Source: an uncultured Subdoligranulum sp. | Lineage (GTDB): Bacteria > Bacillota > Clostridia > Oscillospirales > Ruminococcaceae | NCBI GenBank assembly: GCA_900545545.1 | Contig: UQZO01000003.1 | Span: forward strand, 1 to 64,000 | Reading direction: 5' to 3' | Length of the DNA stretch: 64,000 nucleotides | In this document: in pieces, positions 7,655-15,210 of the stretch | Layout: every line of letters starts with the position of its first letter | How positions within the stretch are numbered: position 1 is the stretch's first letter | Notes under the pieces: model-generated | The model's database searches: none | Seen by the model: only the letters and a program-made list of their open reading frames with translations | What the model was told of the DNA's origin: nothing | Program-made: the position numbers and the translations under genes

Positions 7655-7975
7655 TTAGCCTTCGTCATCGTCCGGTTTCTGCCGGGCGAGATCCTCACGG
7701 ACACTGGCGGCTACGCTGCCGGTGCCGTAGTTGAGCATGCGGTTCACCCGGCTGACGGTGGCGCTGGAAGCGCCGGTCTCACGCCGGATCTCGCTGTACA
7801 CCTTGCCCTGCAGCAGGCACCCGGCCACGGCATAACGCTGTTCCAGGGTGCGCAGCTCGGTCACAGCGCACAGGTCGTCAAAAAAGCGGATGCATTCATC
7901 CAGGTTGTTCAGGCGCAGAATTGCCTCATACAAGGCGGTGTTACGTTCATTTTGTTGCGGAGTTTGCGGGCGCAT
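7655..7975 (-). CDS. yerC: YerC/YecD family TrpR-related DNA-binding protein
   Basis: A 106-residue small regulator of the TrpR superfamily. The segment RFFDDLCAVTEL is nearly identical to Bacillus YerC, and ETGASSATVSRVNRMLNYG is the helix-turn-helix with the family's ASTATISRV-like recognition helix. Its target is not known from the sequence. AAGAGGAGGCG precedes the ATG at 7975. It is co-transcribed with galM (12-bp gap) from a good promoter, suggesting a role in sugar-linked control, but that is inference. Confidence 0.9.
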   Translation of the reverse strand: MRPQTPQQNERNTALYEAILRLNNLDECIRFFDDLCAVTELRTLEQRYAVAGCLLQGKVYSEIRRETGASSATVSRVNRMLNYGTGSVAASVREDLARQKPDDDEG

Positions 7976-8017
7976 AGGCGCCTCCTCTTTGTTTTAAGTT
8001 TGGAGTGCTTTTAAATC

Positions 8018-8046
8018 ATTCTAGCAAATGTGCCCAATTTAGTCAA
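8018..8046 (-). promoter_or_regulatory. Promoter of yerC-galM
   Basis: On the minus strand TTGACT (complement of 8041-8046) and TAGAAT (complement of 8018-8023) are 17 bases apart. Confidence 0.75.
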
Positions 8047-8116
8047 TACTTTACAGCGGGAAAGCACCCGAAGCTCTTTTCATAGACCGCTTTATGGGAC
8101 TTTGTCTGCCGGGCAC

Positions 8117-8145
8117 TTGCACCTTGGGCAAAAGCACGCTATTAT
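8117..8145 (+). promoter_or_regulatory. Promoter of the DUF3592-like gene
   Basis: TTGCAC (8117-8122) and TATTAT (8140-8145) are 17 bases apart, followed 46 bases later by the start codon. Confidence 0.55.
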
Positions 8146-8191
8146 AGTACCATACTTTTGTAAACGATCGGCAGAAAGGAACCTGTACATC

Positions 8192-8578
8192 ATGCCAATG
8201 CCTTTGATGATCTTCTACCGGGTGCTGGGCGTCGTGCTTCTGGCCCTTGCTGTGGCTGCCCTGTGGGAAAAATACCGCACGGTGCGTGGCGCCACGCTGC
8301 TGCCCGGCCGCATTCTTGATTGCCGCAAAGCCGGAAGCACCAATCCGCGGACGGGGGCAGGCGGATACCGCTACCTTGTGGAAGTTTATGCCAATGGCCA
8401 GCGGTTGGAACTGGAAACCAACGATTCTTTCTGGTCCAACCACGATACCCAAAAAGGCAAAACCGTTCTGGTGTGGTATAACCCGCAGCGGCCGCTGCTG
8501 GAGCGCAAAAGCATCGGCACCGAATTGCTTTCGCTGGGAATGGCGGTCATCGGCGTGGCGCTTCTGCTGATCCGATAA
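8192..8578 (+). CDS. Small membrane protein, DUF3592-like
   Basis: A 128-residue protein with an N-terminal membrane helix (about 5-24), a soluble beta-rich middle including GGYRYLVEVYANGQ and VLVWYNPQRP, and a C-terminal membrane helix (about 108-127). This hairpin topology with a YxxxVxY-type beta domain resembles DUF3592 proteins, whose function is unknown. ATG 8192 is supported by AAAGGA 11 bases upstream; ATG 8198 is an alternative, and longer upstream starts lie before the promoter. It is followed by rmuC after about 115 bases. Confidence 0.65.
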   Translation: MPMPLMIFYRVLGVVLLALAVAALWEKYRTVRGATLLPGRILDCRKAGSTNPRTGAGGYRYLVEVYANGQRLELETNDSFWSNHDTQKGKTVLVWYNPQRPLLERKSIGTELLSLGMAVIGVALLLIR

Positions 8579-8634
8579 AGAAAAACGGTTGGGAAAAGCG
8601 TCGAACAATCGACCAAAAGATTGAACACTTGTAC

Positions 8635-8664
8635 TTGGTATCAGGCTGCCGGATGTGCTATACT
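8635..8664 (+). promoter_or_regulatory. Possible promoter of rmuC
   Basis: TTGGTA (8635-8640) and TATACT (8659-8664) have 18-base spacing; the -10 is good and the -35 weak. Confidence 0.5.
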
Positions 8665-8693
8665 GGGCGCATGGCAGCCGGAAGGATTTCTAC

Positions 8694-10058
8694 ATGGAAT
8701 GGATTTTATACGTGCTGCTGGTGCTGGCCCTGGTGGGTGATGTATTGTTGGCAGTTTTGCTGGTTCGCAGCAACCGCAAACAGCCCAAAGGGGATACGGC
8801 AGAAGATTTTGTGCGTGCGGTAACCCCGGTGCTGCAAAGTGAAACCGATCTGCTGGCGGAACAACTGCGCACCATGCAGGGCGAAAGCGCCCGCACCACA
8901 ACGGCAACGCTGCGGGATTTTTCCGCCGTACTGGCAGAGAACCAGCGACAGAATGCTTCGGCCAGCACCGCCCGGCTGGAGTCCATCGACCGCGCCGGGG
9001 CGGCCCGCCAGAAAGCCGCCAACGATGCGCTGCTGGCCCAGCTTACCATGCTGGAAAACCGGTTGAAAAACCTGGAAGATTCCAACGCCACCCGGCTGGA
9101 CGGTGTGCGCGGTGCACTGGTGCAGGGCCTTAACGTCATACGGGCCGACAACAACAAAAAACTGGATGAAATCCGCGGCACGGTGGAAGAAAAATTGCAG
9201 GATACCCTGCAAAAACGCATCAACGATTCTTTCCGCACTGTCAGCGCCCAGCTGGAGCAGGTCTACAAGGGCCTGGGCGAGATGCAGAATCTGGCCGCCG
9301 ACGTGGGCAGCCTCAAACAGGTGCTGTCGGGCGTCAAGACCCGCGGTATTTTGGGCGAAGTACAGCTTGGCGCCATTCTGGAACAGATTCTTGCCCCAGG
9401 TCAGTACGAAACCAATGTGGCTACGGTGCCGGGCAGCAGCAACCGCGTGGAATTTGCGGTCAAACTGCCGGGGCAGGGGGGGACGGTCTGGCTGCCCATC
9501 GACGCCAAATTCCCCGGCGATACCTACGCCCACCTCCAGGCTGCCCAGCAGCGCGGCGATGCGGCGGCCACCGCCGCCATGCGCAAAGCCCTGTTCAACG
9601 TACTGCGGCAGGAGGCCAAGGACATCCACGACAAGTACATCGAAGTGCCGTATACCACCAGTTTCGGCATCCTGTTCCTGCCCTTTGAAGGGTTGTATGC
9701 CGAGGTGGTTTCCAGCGGCGTGACCGAAACCTTGCAGCGCGACTATCAGATTACCGTGGCGGGTCCCTCTACCATGGCAGCGCTGCTCAATGCCTTGCAG
9801 ATGGGCTTCCGCACGCTGGCCATCCAGAAACGTTCCGGTGAGGTGTGGACGGTGCTGGGCGCTGTCAAGACCGAATTTGAAAAGTTCGGTGCGGGGCTGC
9901 AGCAGATGCAGCGTCATCTGAACCAGACCGGTTCCGACCTGGAGGAACTGATCGGCCCGCGCAGCCGCGCCATTACCCGCAAACTGGAAGCTGTCCAGCA
10001 GCTGGACCCCGAAACGGCGGCGGGGCTGTTGGGCTTGCAGGAAGATTCCAACCCGTAA
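8694..10058 (+). CDS. rmuC: DNA recombination protein RmuC homologue
   Basis: A 454-residue membrane-anchored RmuC-family protein; in E. coli RmuC limits recombination at inverted repeats, and the family has a nuclease-like core. One N-terminal membrane helix (2-22) is followed by a long coiled coil (about 40-185, rich in Ala, Gln, Glu, Lys) and the RmuC domain (about 190-430) with conserved blocks KTRGILGEVQLGAILEQI, LPIDAKFPGDTY and TSFGILFLPFEGLYAEV. ATG 8694 has GGAAGGA seven bases upstream and starts the membrane helix cleanly. DegV follows 48 bases later, so the two may share a transcript. Confidence 0.93.
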   Translation: MEWILYVLLVLALVGDVLLAVLLVRSNRKQPKGDTAEDFVRAVTPVLQSETDLLAEQLRTMQGESARTTTATLRDFSAVLAENQRQNASASTARLESIDRAGAARQKAANDALLAQLTMLENRLKNLEDSNATRLDGVRGALVQGLNVIRADNNKKLDEIRGTVEEKLQDTLQKRINDSFRTVSAQLEQVYKGLGEMQNLAADVGSLKQVLSGVKTRGILGEVQLGAILEQILAPGQYETNVATVPGSSNRVEFAVKLPGQGGTVWLPIDAKFPGDTYAHLQAAQQRGDAAATAAMRKALFNVLRQEAKDIHDKYIEVPYTTSFGILFLPFEGLYAEVVSSGVTETLQRDYQITVAGPSTMAALLNALQMGFRTLAIQKRSGEVWTVLGAVKTEFEKFGAGLQQMQRHLNQTGSDLEELIGPRSRAITRKLEAVQQLDPETAAGLLGLQEDSNP

Positions 10059-10106
10059 TACGGCGGTTGCCGTCAACCCTATACAGCGAGAAATGAGGAA
10101 AATAAT

Positions 10107-10955
10107 ATGATTCGCATTATTACCGATTCCGCAGCGGACCTTACCGCGCAGGACCTGGCGCATCCTGGCGTGTATGTTGTGCCGATGGCCATTACCTTTG
10201 AGGATGGCTCCTCCATCGAGGACAACGGTCAGATGACCAAGGACGAATTCTTCCAGCGGCTGGCCTCCGACAGCAAACTGCCCCGCACCAGCCAGCCCAG
10301 CCCGGCGGCCTTTATTGAGGCCTATGCCGACGCGGAACTGGATGGGGATGAGGTCATCGTCATCACCGTCGGCCAGAAGCTTTCCGGCACCTATCAGTGC
10401 GCCGTGATGGCCGCCAACGATGTGGACACGCCGGTCTACGTGGTGGACTCCGAAACCGCCACCCAGGGCGAAGCGGTCATCCTGCGGGAGGCGCTGCGCC
10501 TGCGGGATATGGGCCTTTCCGCCCAGCAGATCGTGGATGTGCTGGAACGCTTCAAAAAGCGGGTGCGCATCGTGGCGGTTGTGGACAGCCTCAAGCATCT
10601 GCAAAAGGGCGGTCGTGTCTCGGCGGCGGTGGCCATTGTGGGCGGCGCGCTGGGCATCAAGCCGGTGATTGCTCTGTACGAAAGCACCGTCAAACTGGCG
10701 GGCAAGGGCCGCGGCCGCCCCGGCGCGCTGGTGTCCATGTTCAAGCAGCTGGACGAGATGGGCGGGATCGATACCAATTATCCCTGCGTGGTGCTCTACA
10801 GTGATGAGAAGCAGATGGCGGCGCCCGTACACCACTATCTGACCCAGAATCTGAAACTGGAAGGGGTGCGCACCAGCCAGATCGGTGCCACCATCGGTAC
10901 CCATGTGGGGCCTCGCGCTACGGGCATTGTCTTTGTGGCTAAGGAATCCGTCTGA
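10107..10955 (+). CDS. DegV family fatty-acid-binding protein
   Basis: A 282-residue cytosolic DegV protein. Family members bind a fatty acid and act as FakB-type subunits that present it to the kinase FakA. The start MIRIITDSAADLT, the SQPSPAAF loop (near 72), the GQKLSGTYQ loop (near 92) and DSLKHLQKGGRVSAA (near 160) are diagnostic. No FakA gene is nearby. AGGAAAA precedes ATG 10107. The gene ends at a strong terminator shared with the convergent oadG. Confidence 0.93.
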   Translation: MIRIITDSAADLTAQDLAHPGVYVVPMAITFEDGSSIEDNGQMTKDEFFQRLASDSKLPRTSQPSPAAFIEAYADAELDGDEVIVITVGQKLSGTYQCAVMAANDVDTPVYVVDSETATQGEAVILREALRLRDMGLSAQQIVDVLERFKKRVRIVAVVDSLKHLQKGGRVSAAVAIVGGALGIKPVIALYESTVKLAGKGRGRPGALVSMFKQLDEMGGIDTNYPCVVLYSDEKQMAAPVHHYLTQNLKLEGVRTSQIGATIGTHVGPRATGIVFVAKESV

Positions 10956-10969
10956 TACAACCAACAGAA

Positions 10970-11009
10970 AACCGGCCCCGCATTGGCTGCGGGGCCGGTT
11001 TGTTTTTAT
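10970..11009. terminator. Bidirectional terminator between degV and oadG
   Basis: A 13-bp GC-rich stem, aaccggccccgca with tgcggggccggtt, is followed by TGTTTTTATTTT on the plus strand. Confidence 0.9.
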
Positions 11010-11010
11010 T

Positions 11011-11145
11011 TTACGGTTCGTCGCTGTGGTGGGTCACCTTATTTAATAGGTAGACCGCCAGAATCAGGACGCCGATGACCAGAAAGATGCCCAGCATCCC
11101 CACAAGCAGCATGGGGAGCGTGGTGGTAAGCGATGCAAGATTCAT
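11011..11145 (-). CDS. OadG-like small membrane subunit (44 residues)
   Basis: This short gene encodes MNLASLTTTLPMLLVGMLGI followed by one membrane helix and a charged tail ending in HHSDEP. One N-terminal helix with a short polar tail behind oadB fits the gamma subunit of sodium-pumping decarboxylases, which assembles the membrane complex; usual gamma chains are longer (about 80-120 residues) and carry a Zn-binding tail. The His pair may be a relic of that tail. AAGGAGGAT lies before the ATG at 11145, and only 13 bases separate it from oadB. Coding status rests on the start signal, position and hydrophobic pattern. Confidence 0.72.
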   Translation of the reverse strand: MNLASLTTTLPMLLVGMLGIFLVIGVLILAVYLLNKVTHHSDEP

Positions 11146-11158
11146 ACTGCAATCCTCC

Positions 11159-12292
11159 TTACATACCCATCAGGGTCAGAATCAGGCCGCCGGCGATAAC
11201 CGAAGCGATCTGCCCCGAAACGTTGACGCTGATGGAGTACATCAGCAGGAAGTTCTGATTGTCCTCGGCAAGGCCCATCTGGTTGACCACGCGGCCGCTC
11301 ATGGGGAAGGCCGAGATACCGGCGGCGCCGATCATCGGGTTGATCTTCTTGTCTGCCGGCAGGAAGAAGTTCAGGAACTTGGCAAAGAACACGCCGCCCG
11401 CGGTGTCGAAAACGAAGGCCACCAGGCCCAGCGCCAGGATCAGCAGGGTATCGGGTTTGACGAACTTGTCGGCCGTCATCTGACCGGCGACCGTCAGGCC
11501 CAGCACAATGGTGATCAGATTGGCCAGCACATTCTGTGCCGTCTCGGAGAGGGAGTTCAGCACACCGCACTCACGGATCAGGTTGCCGAACATCAGGAAA
11601 CCGACCAGCGCCACGCTGGCGGGGGCCACCAGGCCGGCCAGAATCGTCACCACGATGGGGAAGAGGATCTTGGTGGTCTTGGTCACGCTGCCCTTGCGGT
11701 AGGGCATGCGGATCAGACGCTCTTTTTTGGTGGTGCACAGGCGGATGACCGGCGGCTGCACGATGGGTACCAGCGCCATGTAGCTGTAGGCTGCCACCAT
11801 GATGGCGCCCAGATATTTGCTGCCCAGGGTGTTGGCAACAAAGATGGCGGTGGGGCCGTCGGCGGCACCGATGATGGCGATGGAAGCGGCATCCGGCAGA
11901 TCAAAGAAGAGACCGGCCACTGCCAGGGTAAAGAAGATGCCAAACTGGGCTGCCGCACCGAAAAGCATCAGCCACGGTTTTTCCAGCAGGGGGCCGAAGT
12001 CGATCATGGCGCCGATGCCGATAAAGAGTAGCAGCGGGAACAGCTCGTTGGACATACCGGCTTCAAACAACGCGGTGATGGGACCTTCGGTGTCGCCCTG
12101 GGTGATGGCGCCAGAAAGCGGCAGGTTGACGAGGATCGCACCGAAGCCCATGGGCAAAAGCAGGCTCGGTTCCATCTTCTTCACGATGCTCAGGTAGATC
12201 AGCAGGCCGCCAATGGCCCACATCACTACCATCTGCCAGGTCAGGTTGCCGAAATTGGCAAACAACCCGGCAAAGGTTTGTACAACGTTCAT
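11159..12292 (-). CDS. oadB: Sodium ion-translocating decarboxylase subunit beta
   Basis: A 377-residue polytopic membrane protein, the Na+-conducting subunit of biotin-dependent decarboxylases (oxaloacetate, methylmalonyl-CoA or glutaconyl-CoA). The core IGAADGPTAIF with the Na+-site Asp, and AAYSYMALVPIVQPP, are the family hallmarks. Length is normal or slightly short. AAAGGAGGAA precedes the ATG at 12292. Carboxyltransferase alpha and biotin carrier subunits are absent from the window, so the substrate cannot be named. Transcription starts at 12487-12514 and passes a yybP-ykoY-like riboswitch and attenuator. Confidence 0.94.
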   Translation of the reverse strand: MNVVQTFAGLFANFGNLTWQMVVMWAIGGLLIYLSIVKKMEPSLLLPMGFGAILVNLPLSGAITQGDTEGPITALFEAGMSNELFPLLLFIGIGAMIDFGPLLEKPWLMLFGAAAQFGIFFTLAVAGLFFDLPDAASIAIIGAADGPTAIFVANTLGSKYLGAIMVAAYSYMALVPIVQPPVIRLCTTKKERLIRMPYRKGSVTKTTKILFPIVVTILAGLVAPASVALVGFLMFGNLIRECGVLNSLSETAQNVLANLITIVLGLTVAGQMTADKFVKPDTLLILALGLVAFVFDTAGGVFFAKFLNFFLPADKKINPMIGAAGISAFPMSGRVVNQMGLAEDNQNFLLMYSISVNVSGQIASVIAGGLILTLMGM

Positions 12293-12328
12293 ACGGGGGA
12301 TTCCTCCTTTATTATAGTGGGGAGCAAT

Positions 12329-12475
12329 AAAAAAGACCTTTGCCGCAAAGGCGATTCCTTTGCGGCAAAAGTCTCAGTGCTTGGGTAGGACCCCGGAGTG
12401 CTCACGGCACCCGTGATGACGAGGTCAAACGCACGGCTGCCTGTGGCAAAACCGTACCGCTTACTCCCTTTTACC
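12329..12475 (-). promoter_or_regulatory. yybP-ykoY-type (Mn2+) riboswitch with terminator platform, upstream of oadB
   Basis: On the minus strand GGTAAAAG (complement of 12468-12475) pairs with CTTTTGCC (complement of 12364-12371) as P1. Just inside is GGGAGTAAGC, close to the yybP-ykoY GGGGAGUAGC core. A hairpin follows, then a stem carrying the internal UCGUCA on one side and CCGG on the other (GACCTCGTCATCACGG ... CTCCGGGGTC), then AAGCACTGAGAC. This order matches the Lactococcus yybP aptamer. The P1 3' strand is also part of a 17-bp terminator (12335-12351 with 12357-12373) followed by TTTTTT, so a stable P1 would block termination: an ON switch. Confidence 0.72.
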
Positions 12476-12486
12476 TGTATTGTTCA

Positions 12487-12514
12487 GTATAGCAGTTTGC
12501 CCTGTGAATTACAA
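12487..12514 (-). promoter_or_regulatory. Promoter of the oadB-oadG riboswitch operon
   Basis: On the minus strand TTGTAA and TATACT (complements of 12509-12514 and 12487-12492) are separated by 16 bases, 11 bases upstream of the riboswitch P1. Confidence 0.6.
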
Positions 12515-12570
12515 GCCCTCGCATTGCACAAAACAGCCGCGGAAGCTTTCGGCAAGCTGCATAAAAAATG

Positions 12571-12599
12571 TTGACAAACGCTGCCATTACGGGTATTAT
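12571..12599 (+). promoter_or_regulatory. Promoter of the sigma factor gene
   Basis: TTGACA (12571-12576) and TATTAT (12594-12599) have 17-base spacing: a near-consensus housekeeping promoter. Confidence 0.75.
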
Positions 12600-12634
12600 A
12601 AAGGTGTTCGCATCTGCTCGGTGGAGATTTTTTC

Positions 12635-13180
12635 ATGCAAAAAATTGACGATGACCTGCTTGCCCGTGCGCAGCAGGGGGACGAAGCGGCCTTGGCCGCG
12701 CTGATTGCCCGTATGATGCCGGCCATCCGCAAGGGGGCTGCCGCATTCCGGGCGCCTGGTCTCGATTTTGAGGATGCCGTGCAGGAGGGACTGATCGGCC
12801 TGTTTCAGGCCGTGCGCGGGTATAAGCCCGCGGCCGGTACACCTTTTGCACCGTATGCCGCCGCCTGTATCCACCATGCCCAACAGGATGCCCAGCGTGC
12901 CGCGCTGCGCAAAAAGCATGCACCGCTGAATTTCAGCGTGCCGCTGCCTGATGCGGAAGAAATTCCCCAGCCCGGGCCGGAGGAACTGGCCATTGCCGGG
13001 GAACGCTATGCCGATACACTGCAGCGCATGCAGACGGAGCTTTCGGTGCTGGAACGCCGCGCTCTGGTTGCCAACCTGCACGGGCAGCCTGTCGCCCAGA
13101 CGGCACAGGCCCTCGGCACCACCCCCAAAGCCGTGGCCAATGCACTGGCCCGTGCCCGCCGCAAACTCCGCGGCGAGTAA
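12635..13180 (+). CDS. Sigma-70 family RNA polymerase sigma factor
   Basis: A 181-residue alternative sigma factor with region 2 (about 10-90), including FEDAVQEGLIGLFQAVRGY, which resembles the core-binding helix of SigH/RpoE-type factors, and region 4 (about 125-180), with LSVLERRALVANLHG and a helix-turn-helix AQTAQALGTTPKAVANALAR. Regions 1 and 3 are absent. No anti-sigma gene adjoins it. GGTGGAG sits eight bases before ATG 12635. The region 2 similarity suggests the SigH group rather than a typical ECF factor, but the regulon cannot be read here. Confidence 0.85.
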   Translation: MQKIDDDLLARAQQGDEAALAALIARMMPAIRKGAAAFRAPGLDFEDAVQEGLIGLFQAVRGYKPAAGTPFAPYAAACIHHAQQDAQRAALRKKHAPLNFSVPLPDAEEIPQPGPEELAIAGERYADTLQRMQTELSVLERRALVANLHGQPVAQTAQALGTTPKAVANALARARRKLRGE

Positions 13181-13318
13181 CCACATTTGGATTCAGGCAT
13201 CTGCCTGGTCATATATCAACCTGCCCCCAGTAGCGCCTAAAATCAGTTCGTTGGTCCATTCCATATGCGTTGGTTTAGATTCTTCCGCGGGCAAATACAA
13301 ACAGAGGAGATACCCATT

Positions 13319-13597
13319 ATGTTCGAAGACAAGACTTTGGTATGCAAGGATTGCGGCAAGGAGTTCGTCTGGACCGCCGGCGAGCAGGAGTTCTACGCCA
13401 GCCGTGGTTTCGAAAACCAGCCCCAGCGCTGCAAGCCCTGCCGCGATGCCCGCAAGAACGCCACCCGCGGTGAGCGCCAGATGTTCGATGCCGTTTGCGC
13501 CAGCTGCGGCAAGGCCTGCAAAGTTCCCTTCCAGCCGCGTGAGGACCGCCCGGTCTACTGCAGCGAGTGCTTTGCGAAGATGAAAGAGAACGGCTGA
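13319..13597 (+). CDS. Zinc-ribbon protein with two CxxC pairs
   Basis: A 92-residue protein made of two metal-binding knuckle pairs. The first half has CKDC (near 9) and CKPC (near 38) around a WTAGEQEFYASRGF segment, as in the probable zinc-ribbon family zf-trcl. The second half has CASC (near 60) and CSEC (near 81) separated by exactly 17 residues, the CxxC-x17-CxxC module. Function is unknown; a nucleic-acid or protein contact role is typical for such ribbons. ATG 13319 is preceded by AGAGGAGA. It has its own strong terminator at 13639. Confidence 0.85.
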   Translation: MFEDKTLVCKDCGKEFVWTAGEQEFYASRGFENQPQRCKPCRDARKNATRGERQMFDAVCASCGKACKVPFQPREDRPVYCSECFAKMKENG

Positions 13598-13638
13598 TTT
13601 GCGCGTGTAAACGTGTAACACGAGTTTGATTTTCCACT

Positions 13639-13678
13639 CCGCGCCCCGGTCGGTTCCGACTGGGGCGCGGTTTGTTTT
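13639..13678 (+). terminator. Intrinsic terminator after the zinc-ribbon gene
   Basis: A long GC stem, ccgcgcccc (13639-13647) with ggggcgcgg (13662-13670), is extended by gtcgg/ccgac and followed by TTTGTTTT. Confidence 0.9.
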
Positions 13679-13691
13679 GGGAGGTGTGCCT

Positions 13692-15134
13692 ATGGTCCGC
13701 ACGGCCAGGCTGAAACAGGCGGGGTGGTGCGTGGCCATTGCCGCCGCCGTGCTGCTGCTGTGCAGCAAATCTTCTCCTCTGTTTGTACTCAACGACTGGA
13801 TGGATGCCAACATCTTCTTTACCATGGGCAAGTCGATGTTCAGCGGCAAGGTGCTCTACCGGGATGTTTTCGACCACAAGGGTCCGGTGCTGTATTTCAT
13901 CTACGGCATCGGCTGGCTGCTGGACCATACCGGGTTTACCGGCGTTTGTCTGCTGGAAGTCGCCTCCTTTGCGGTTTTTCTCGGCATCAGCCTGCGCACT
14001 GTGTCGCTGCTCGCCGCAAAGCCGGTGCATCCCGCCTGGGCGGTGCTTCCGGCGGCAGCGATCGCTGCCGGTCGTGCTTTTTCTCACGGCGGCAGTGCCG
14101 AGGAATTCCTGCTGCCTTTTTTGGCGGCGGCGCTGTATGGTTTGTTGAAAACTGTGTGCGAAGACCGCTCCATGCCGCTGCCCGCGGTGGTGGGGCAGGG
14201 CTTTCTGGCCGGGTGCGCCCTCTGGCTCAAATACACCGTGCTGGGCTATTACCTGGTGTGGGTGGTGGTGCTGGCGGCGGTGTATCTGCGCCGCAGGCTG
14301 CGGCGGAAACTGCTCCAGAGCTGCGGCGCCTACCTGGGCGGTATGGCATTGGCCACCCTGCCGTGGGTCGTATATTTTGGCCTTCATGGCGCCCTGGCAG
14401 ATTGGTTTACTGCCTATTTTTACGATAATCTGTTCCTCTATTCCGGCAATGGCGGCGGGGCAGTGGCTCTTGTGCAGCATTTCTGGTGGGCCGTGCGGGA
14501 TGCATTCCCCGGTGCGGTGCTGCTGGTTCTGTTCCTGCTCTGGGCGGTTGTGTCCCATCGCCGGGCAGCGGCCGGTGCGGTCTGCGTGCTGGCGGCAGGT
14601 CTTGGCCTTACCAGCCTGATGGGCGGTTACCTTGTCTATTACGGGCTGGTGCTCTCGGTCTTTGTGCCGCTGGGGCTGGTGCCGCTCGTATGCTTTGCGC
14701 AGCGCCCGCTGCCGTCGGGGCTGCGGATGACGGCTCCCTGGATGGGTGTTGCAGCCGCTTGTGTGGTCTGCTGGTTCGGCAGCCCCAACAAGCCGTTGCG
14801 TGGCCGCTCCGCCGATACCCTGCCCCAGCTGCGTTTTGCACAGACTATCACCGCCGAATCCGGTGCCAGCCTGCTCAATTACGGTACGCTGGACGGGGGC
14901 TTTTATACGGCGTCCGGCCTGCTGCCGCCCTGCCGGTACTTCTGTGTGACGAACATGCCGCTGGAGGACCAGTGGACGGAACAGAACGCCCTGCTGGAAC
15001 AGGGGCAGGTGACGTATGTGGTGGCCCTGGTGGAAGATCTGGGCCAGCGCTTTCCGCAGTATACCTGCATTGACCAGTGCAGTTACGACGGCGGAGAAGG
15101 AACCGTGACCTGGTACCTTTACCGCCACCAATAA
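13692..15134 (+). CDS. Polytopic membrane protein, GT-C/PMT-like glycosyltransferase
   Basis: A 480-residue protein with about ten hydrophobic segments. After the first membrane helix (about 9-24) an extracellular loop holds NDWMDANIFFTMGK and KVLYRDVFDHKGPVLYF. An acidic residue in the first loop followed by YRD-FDHK-P is the pattern of GT-C (GT39/ArnT-like) transferases that use polyprenyl-phosphate sugars. The C-terminal third, with NYGTLDGGFYTASG, is predicted outside. GGGAGGTG before ATG 13692 sets the start. It is followed by a DUF2142 protein, and the pair may act on a surface glycan. Donor and acceptor are unknown. Confidence 0.7.
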   Translation: MVRTARLKQAGWCVAIAAAVLLLCSKSSPLFVLNDWMDANIFFTMGKSMFSGKVLYRDVFDHKGPVLYFIYGIGWLLDHTGFTGVCLLEVASFAVFLGISLRTVSLLAAKPVHPAWAVLPAAAIAAGRAFSHGGSAEEFLLPFLAAALYGLLKTVCEDRSMPLPAVVGQGFLAGCALWLKYTVLGYYLVWVVVLAAVYLRRRLRRKLLQSCGAYLGGMALATLPWVVYFGLHGALADWFTAYFYDNLFLYSGNGGGAVALVQHFWWAVRDAFPGAVLLVLFLLWAVVSHRRAAAGAVCVLAAGLGLTSLMGGYLVYYGLVLSVFVPLGLVPLVCFAQRPLPSGLRMTAPWMGVAAACVVCWFGSPNKPLRGRSADTLPQLRFAQTITAESGASLLNYGTLDGGFYTASGLLPPCRYFCVTNMPLEDQWTEQNALLEQGQVTYVVALVEDLGQRFPQYTCIDQCSYDGGEGTVTWYLYRHQ

Positions 15135-15138
15135 CGAT

Positions 15139-15167
15139 TTGCGCTTTTGCCGTTGTTGCGGTATAAT
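15139..15167 (+). promoter_or_regulatory. Promoter of the DUF2142 gene
   Basis: TTGCGC (15139-15144) and a consensus TATAAT (15162-15167) have 17-base spacing, 43 bases before the start. Confidence 0.65.
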
Positions 15168-15210
15168 AACAGCGGTTTACGCAAATCCTGTAAGAAAGGC
15201 GGCGATCCGG

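Noticed and set aside
6413..8014. A 533-codon plus-strand frame over galM and yerC
   Set aside because: Shadow of galM/yerC, which have clear family motifs, RBS and promoter.
13195..13208. caggca/tgcctg hairpin after the sigma factor gene as a terminator
   Set aside because: The stem is short and not followed by T residues.
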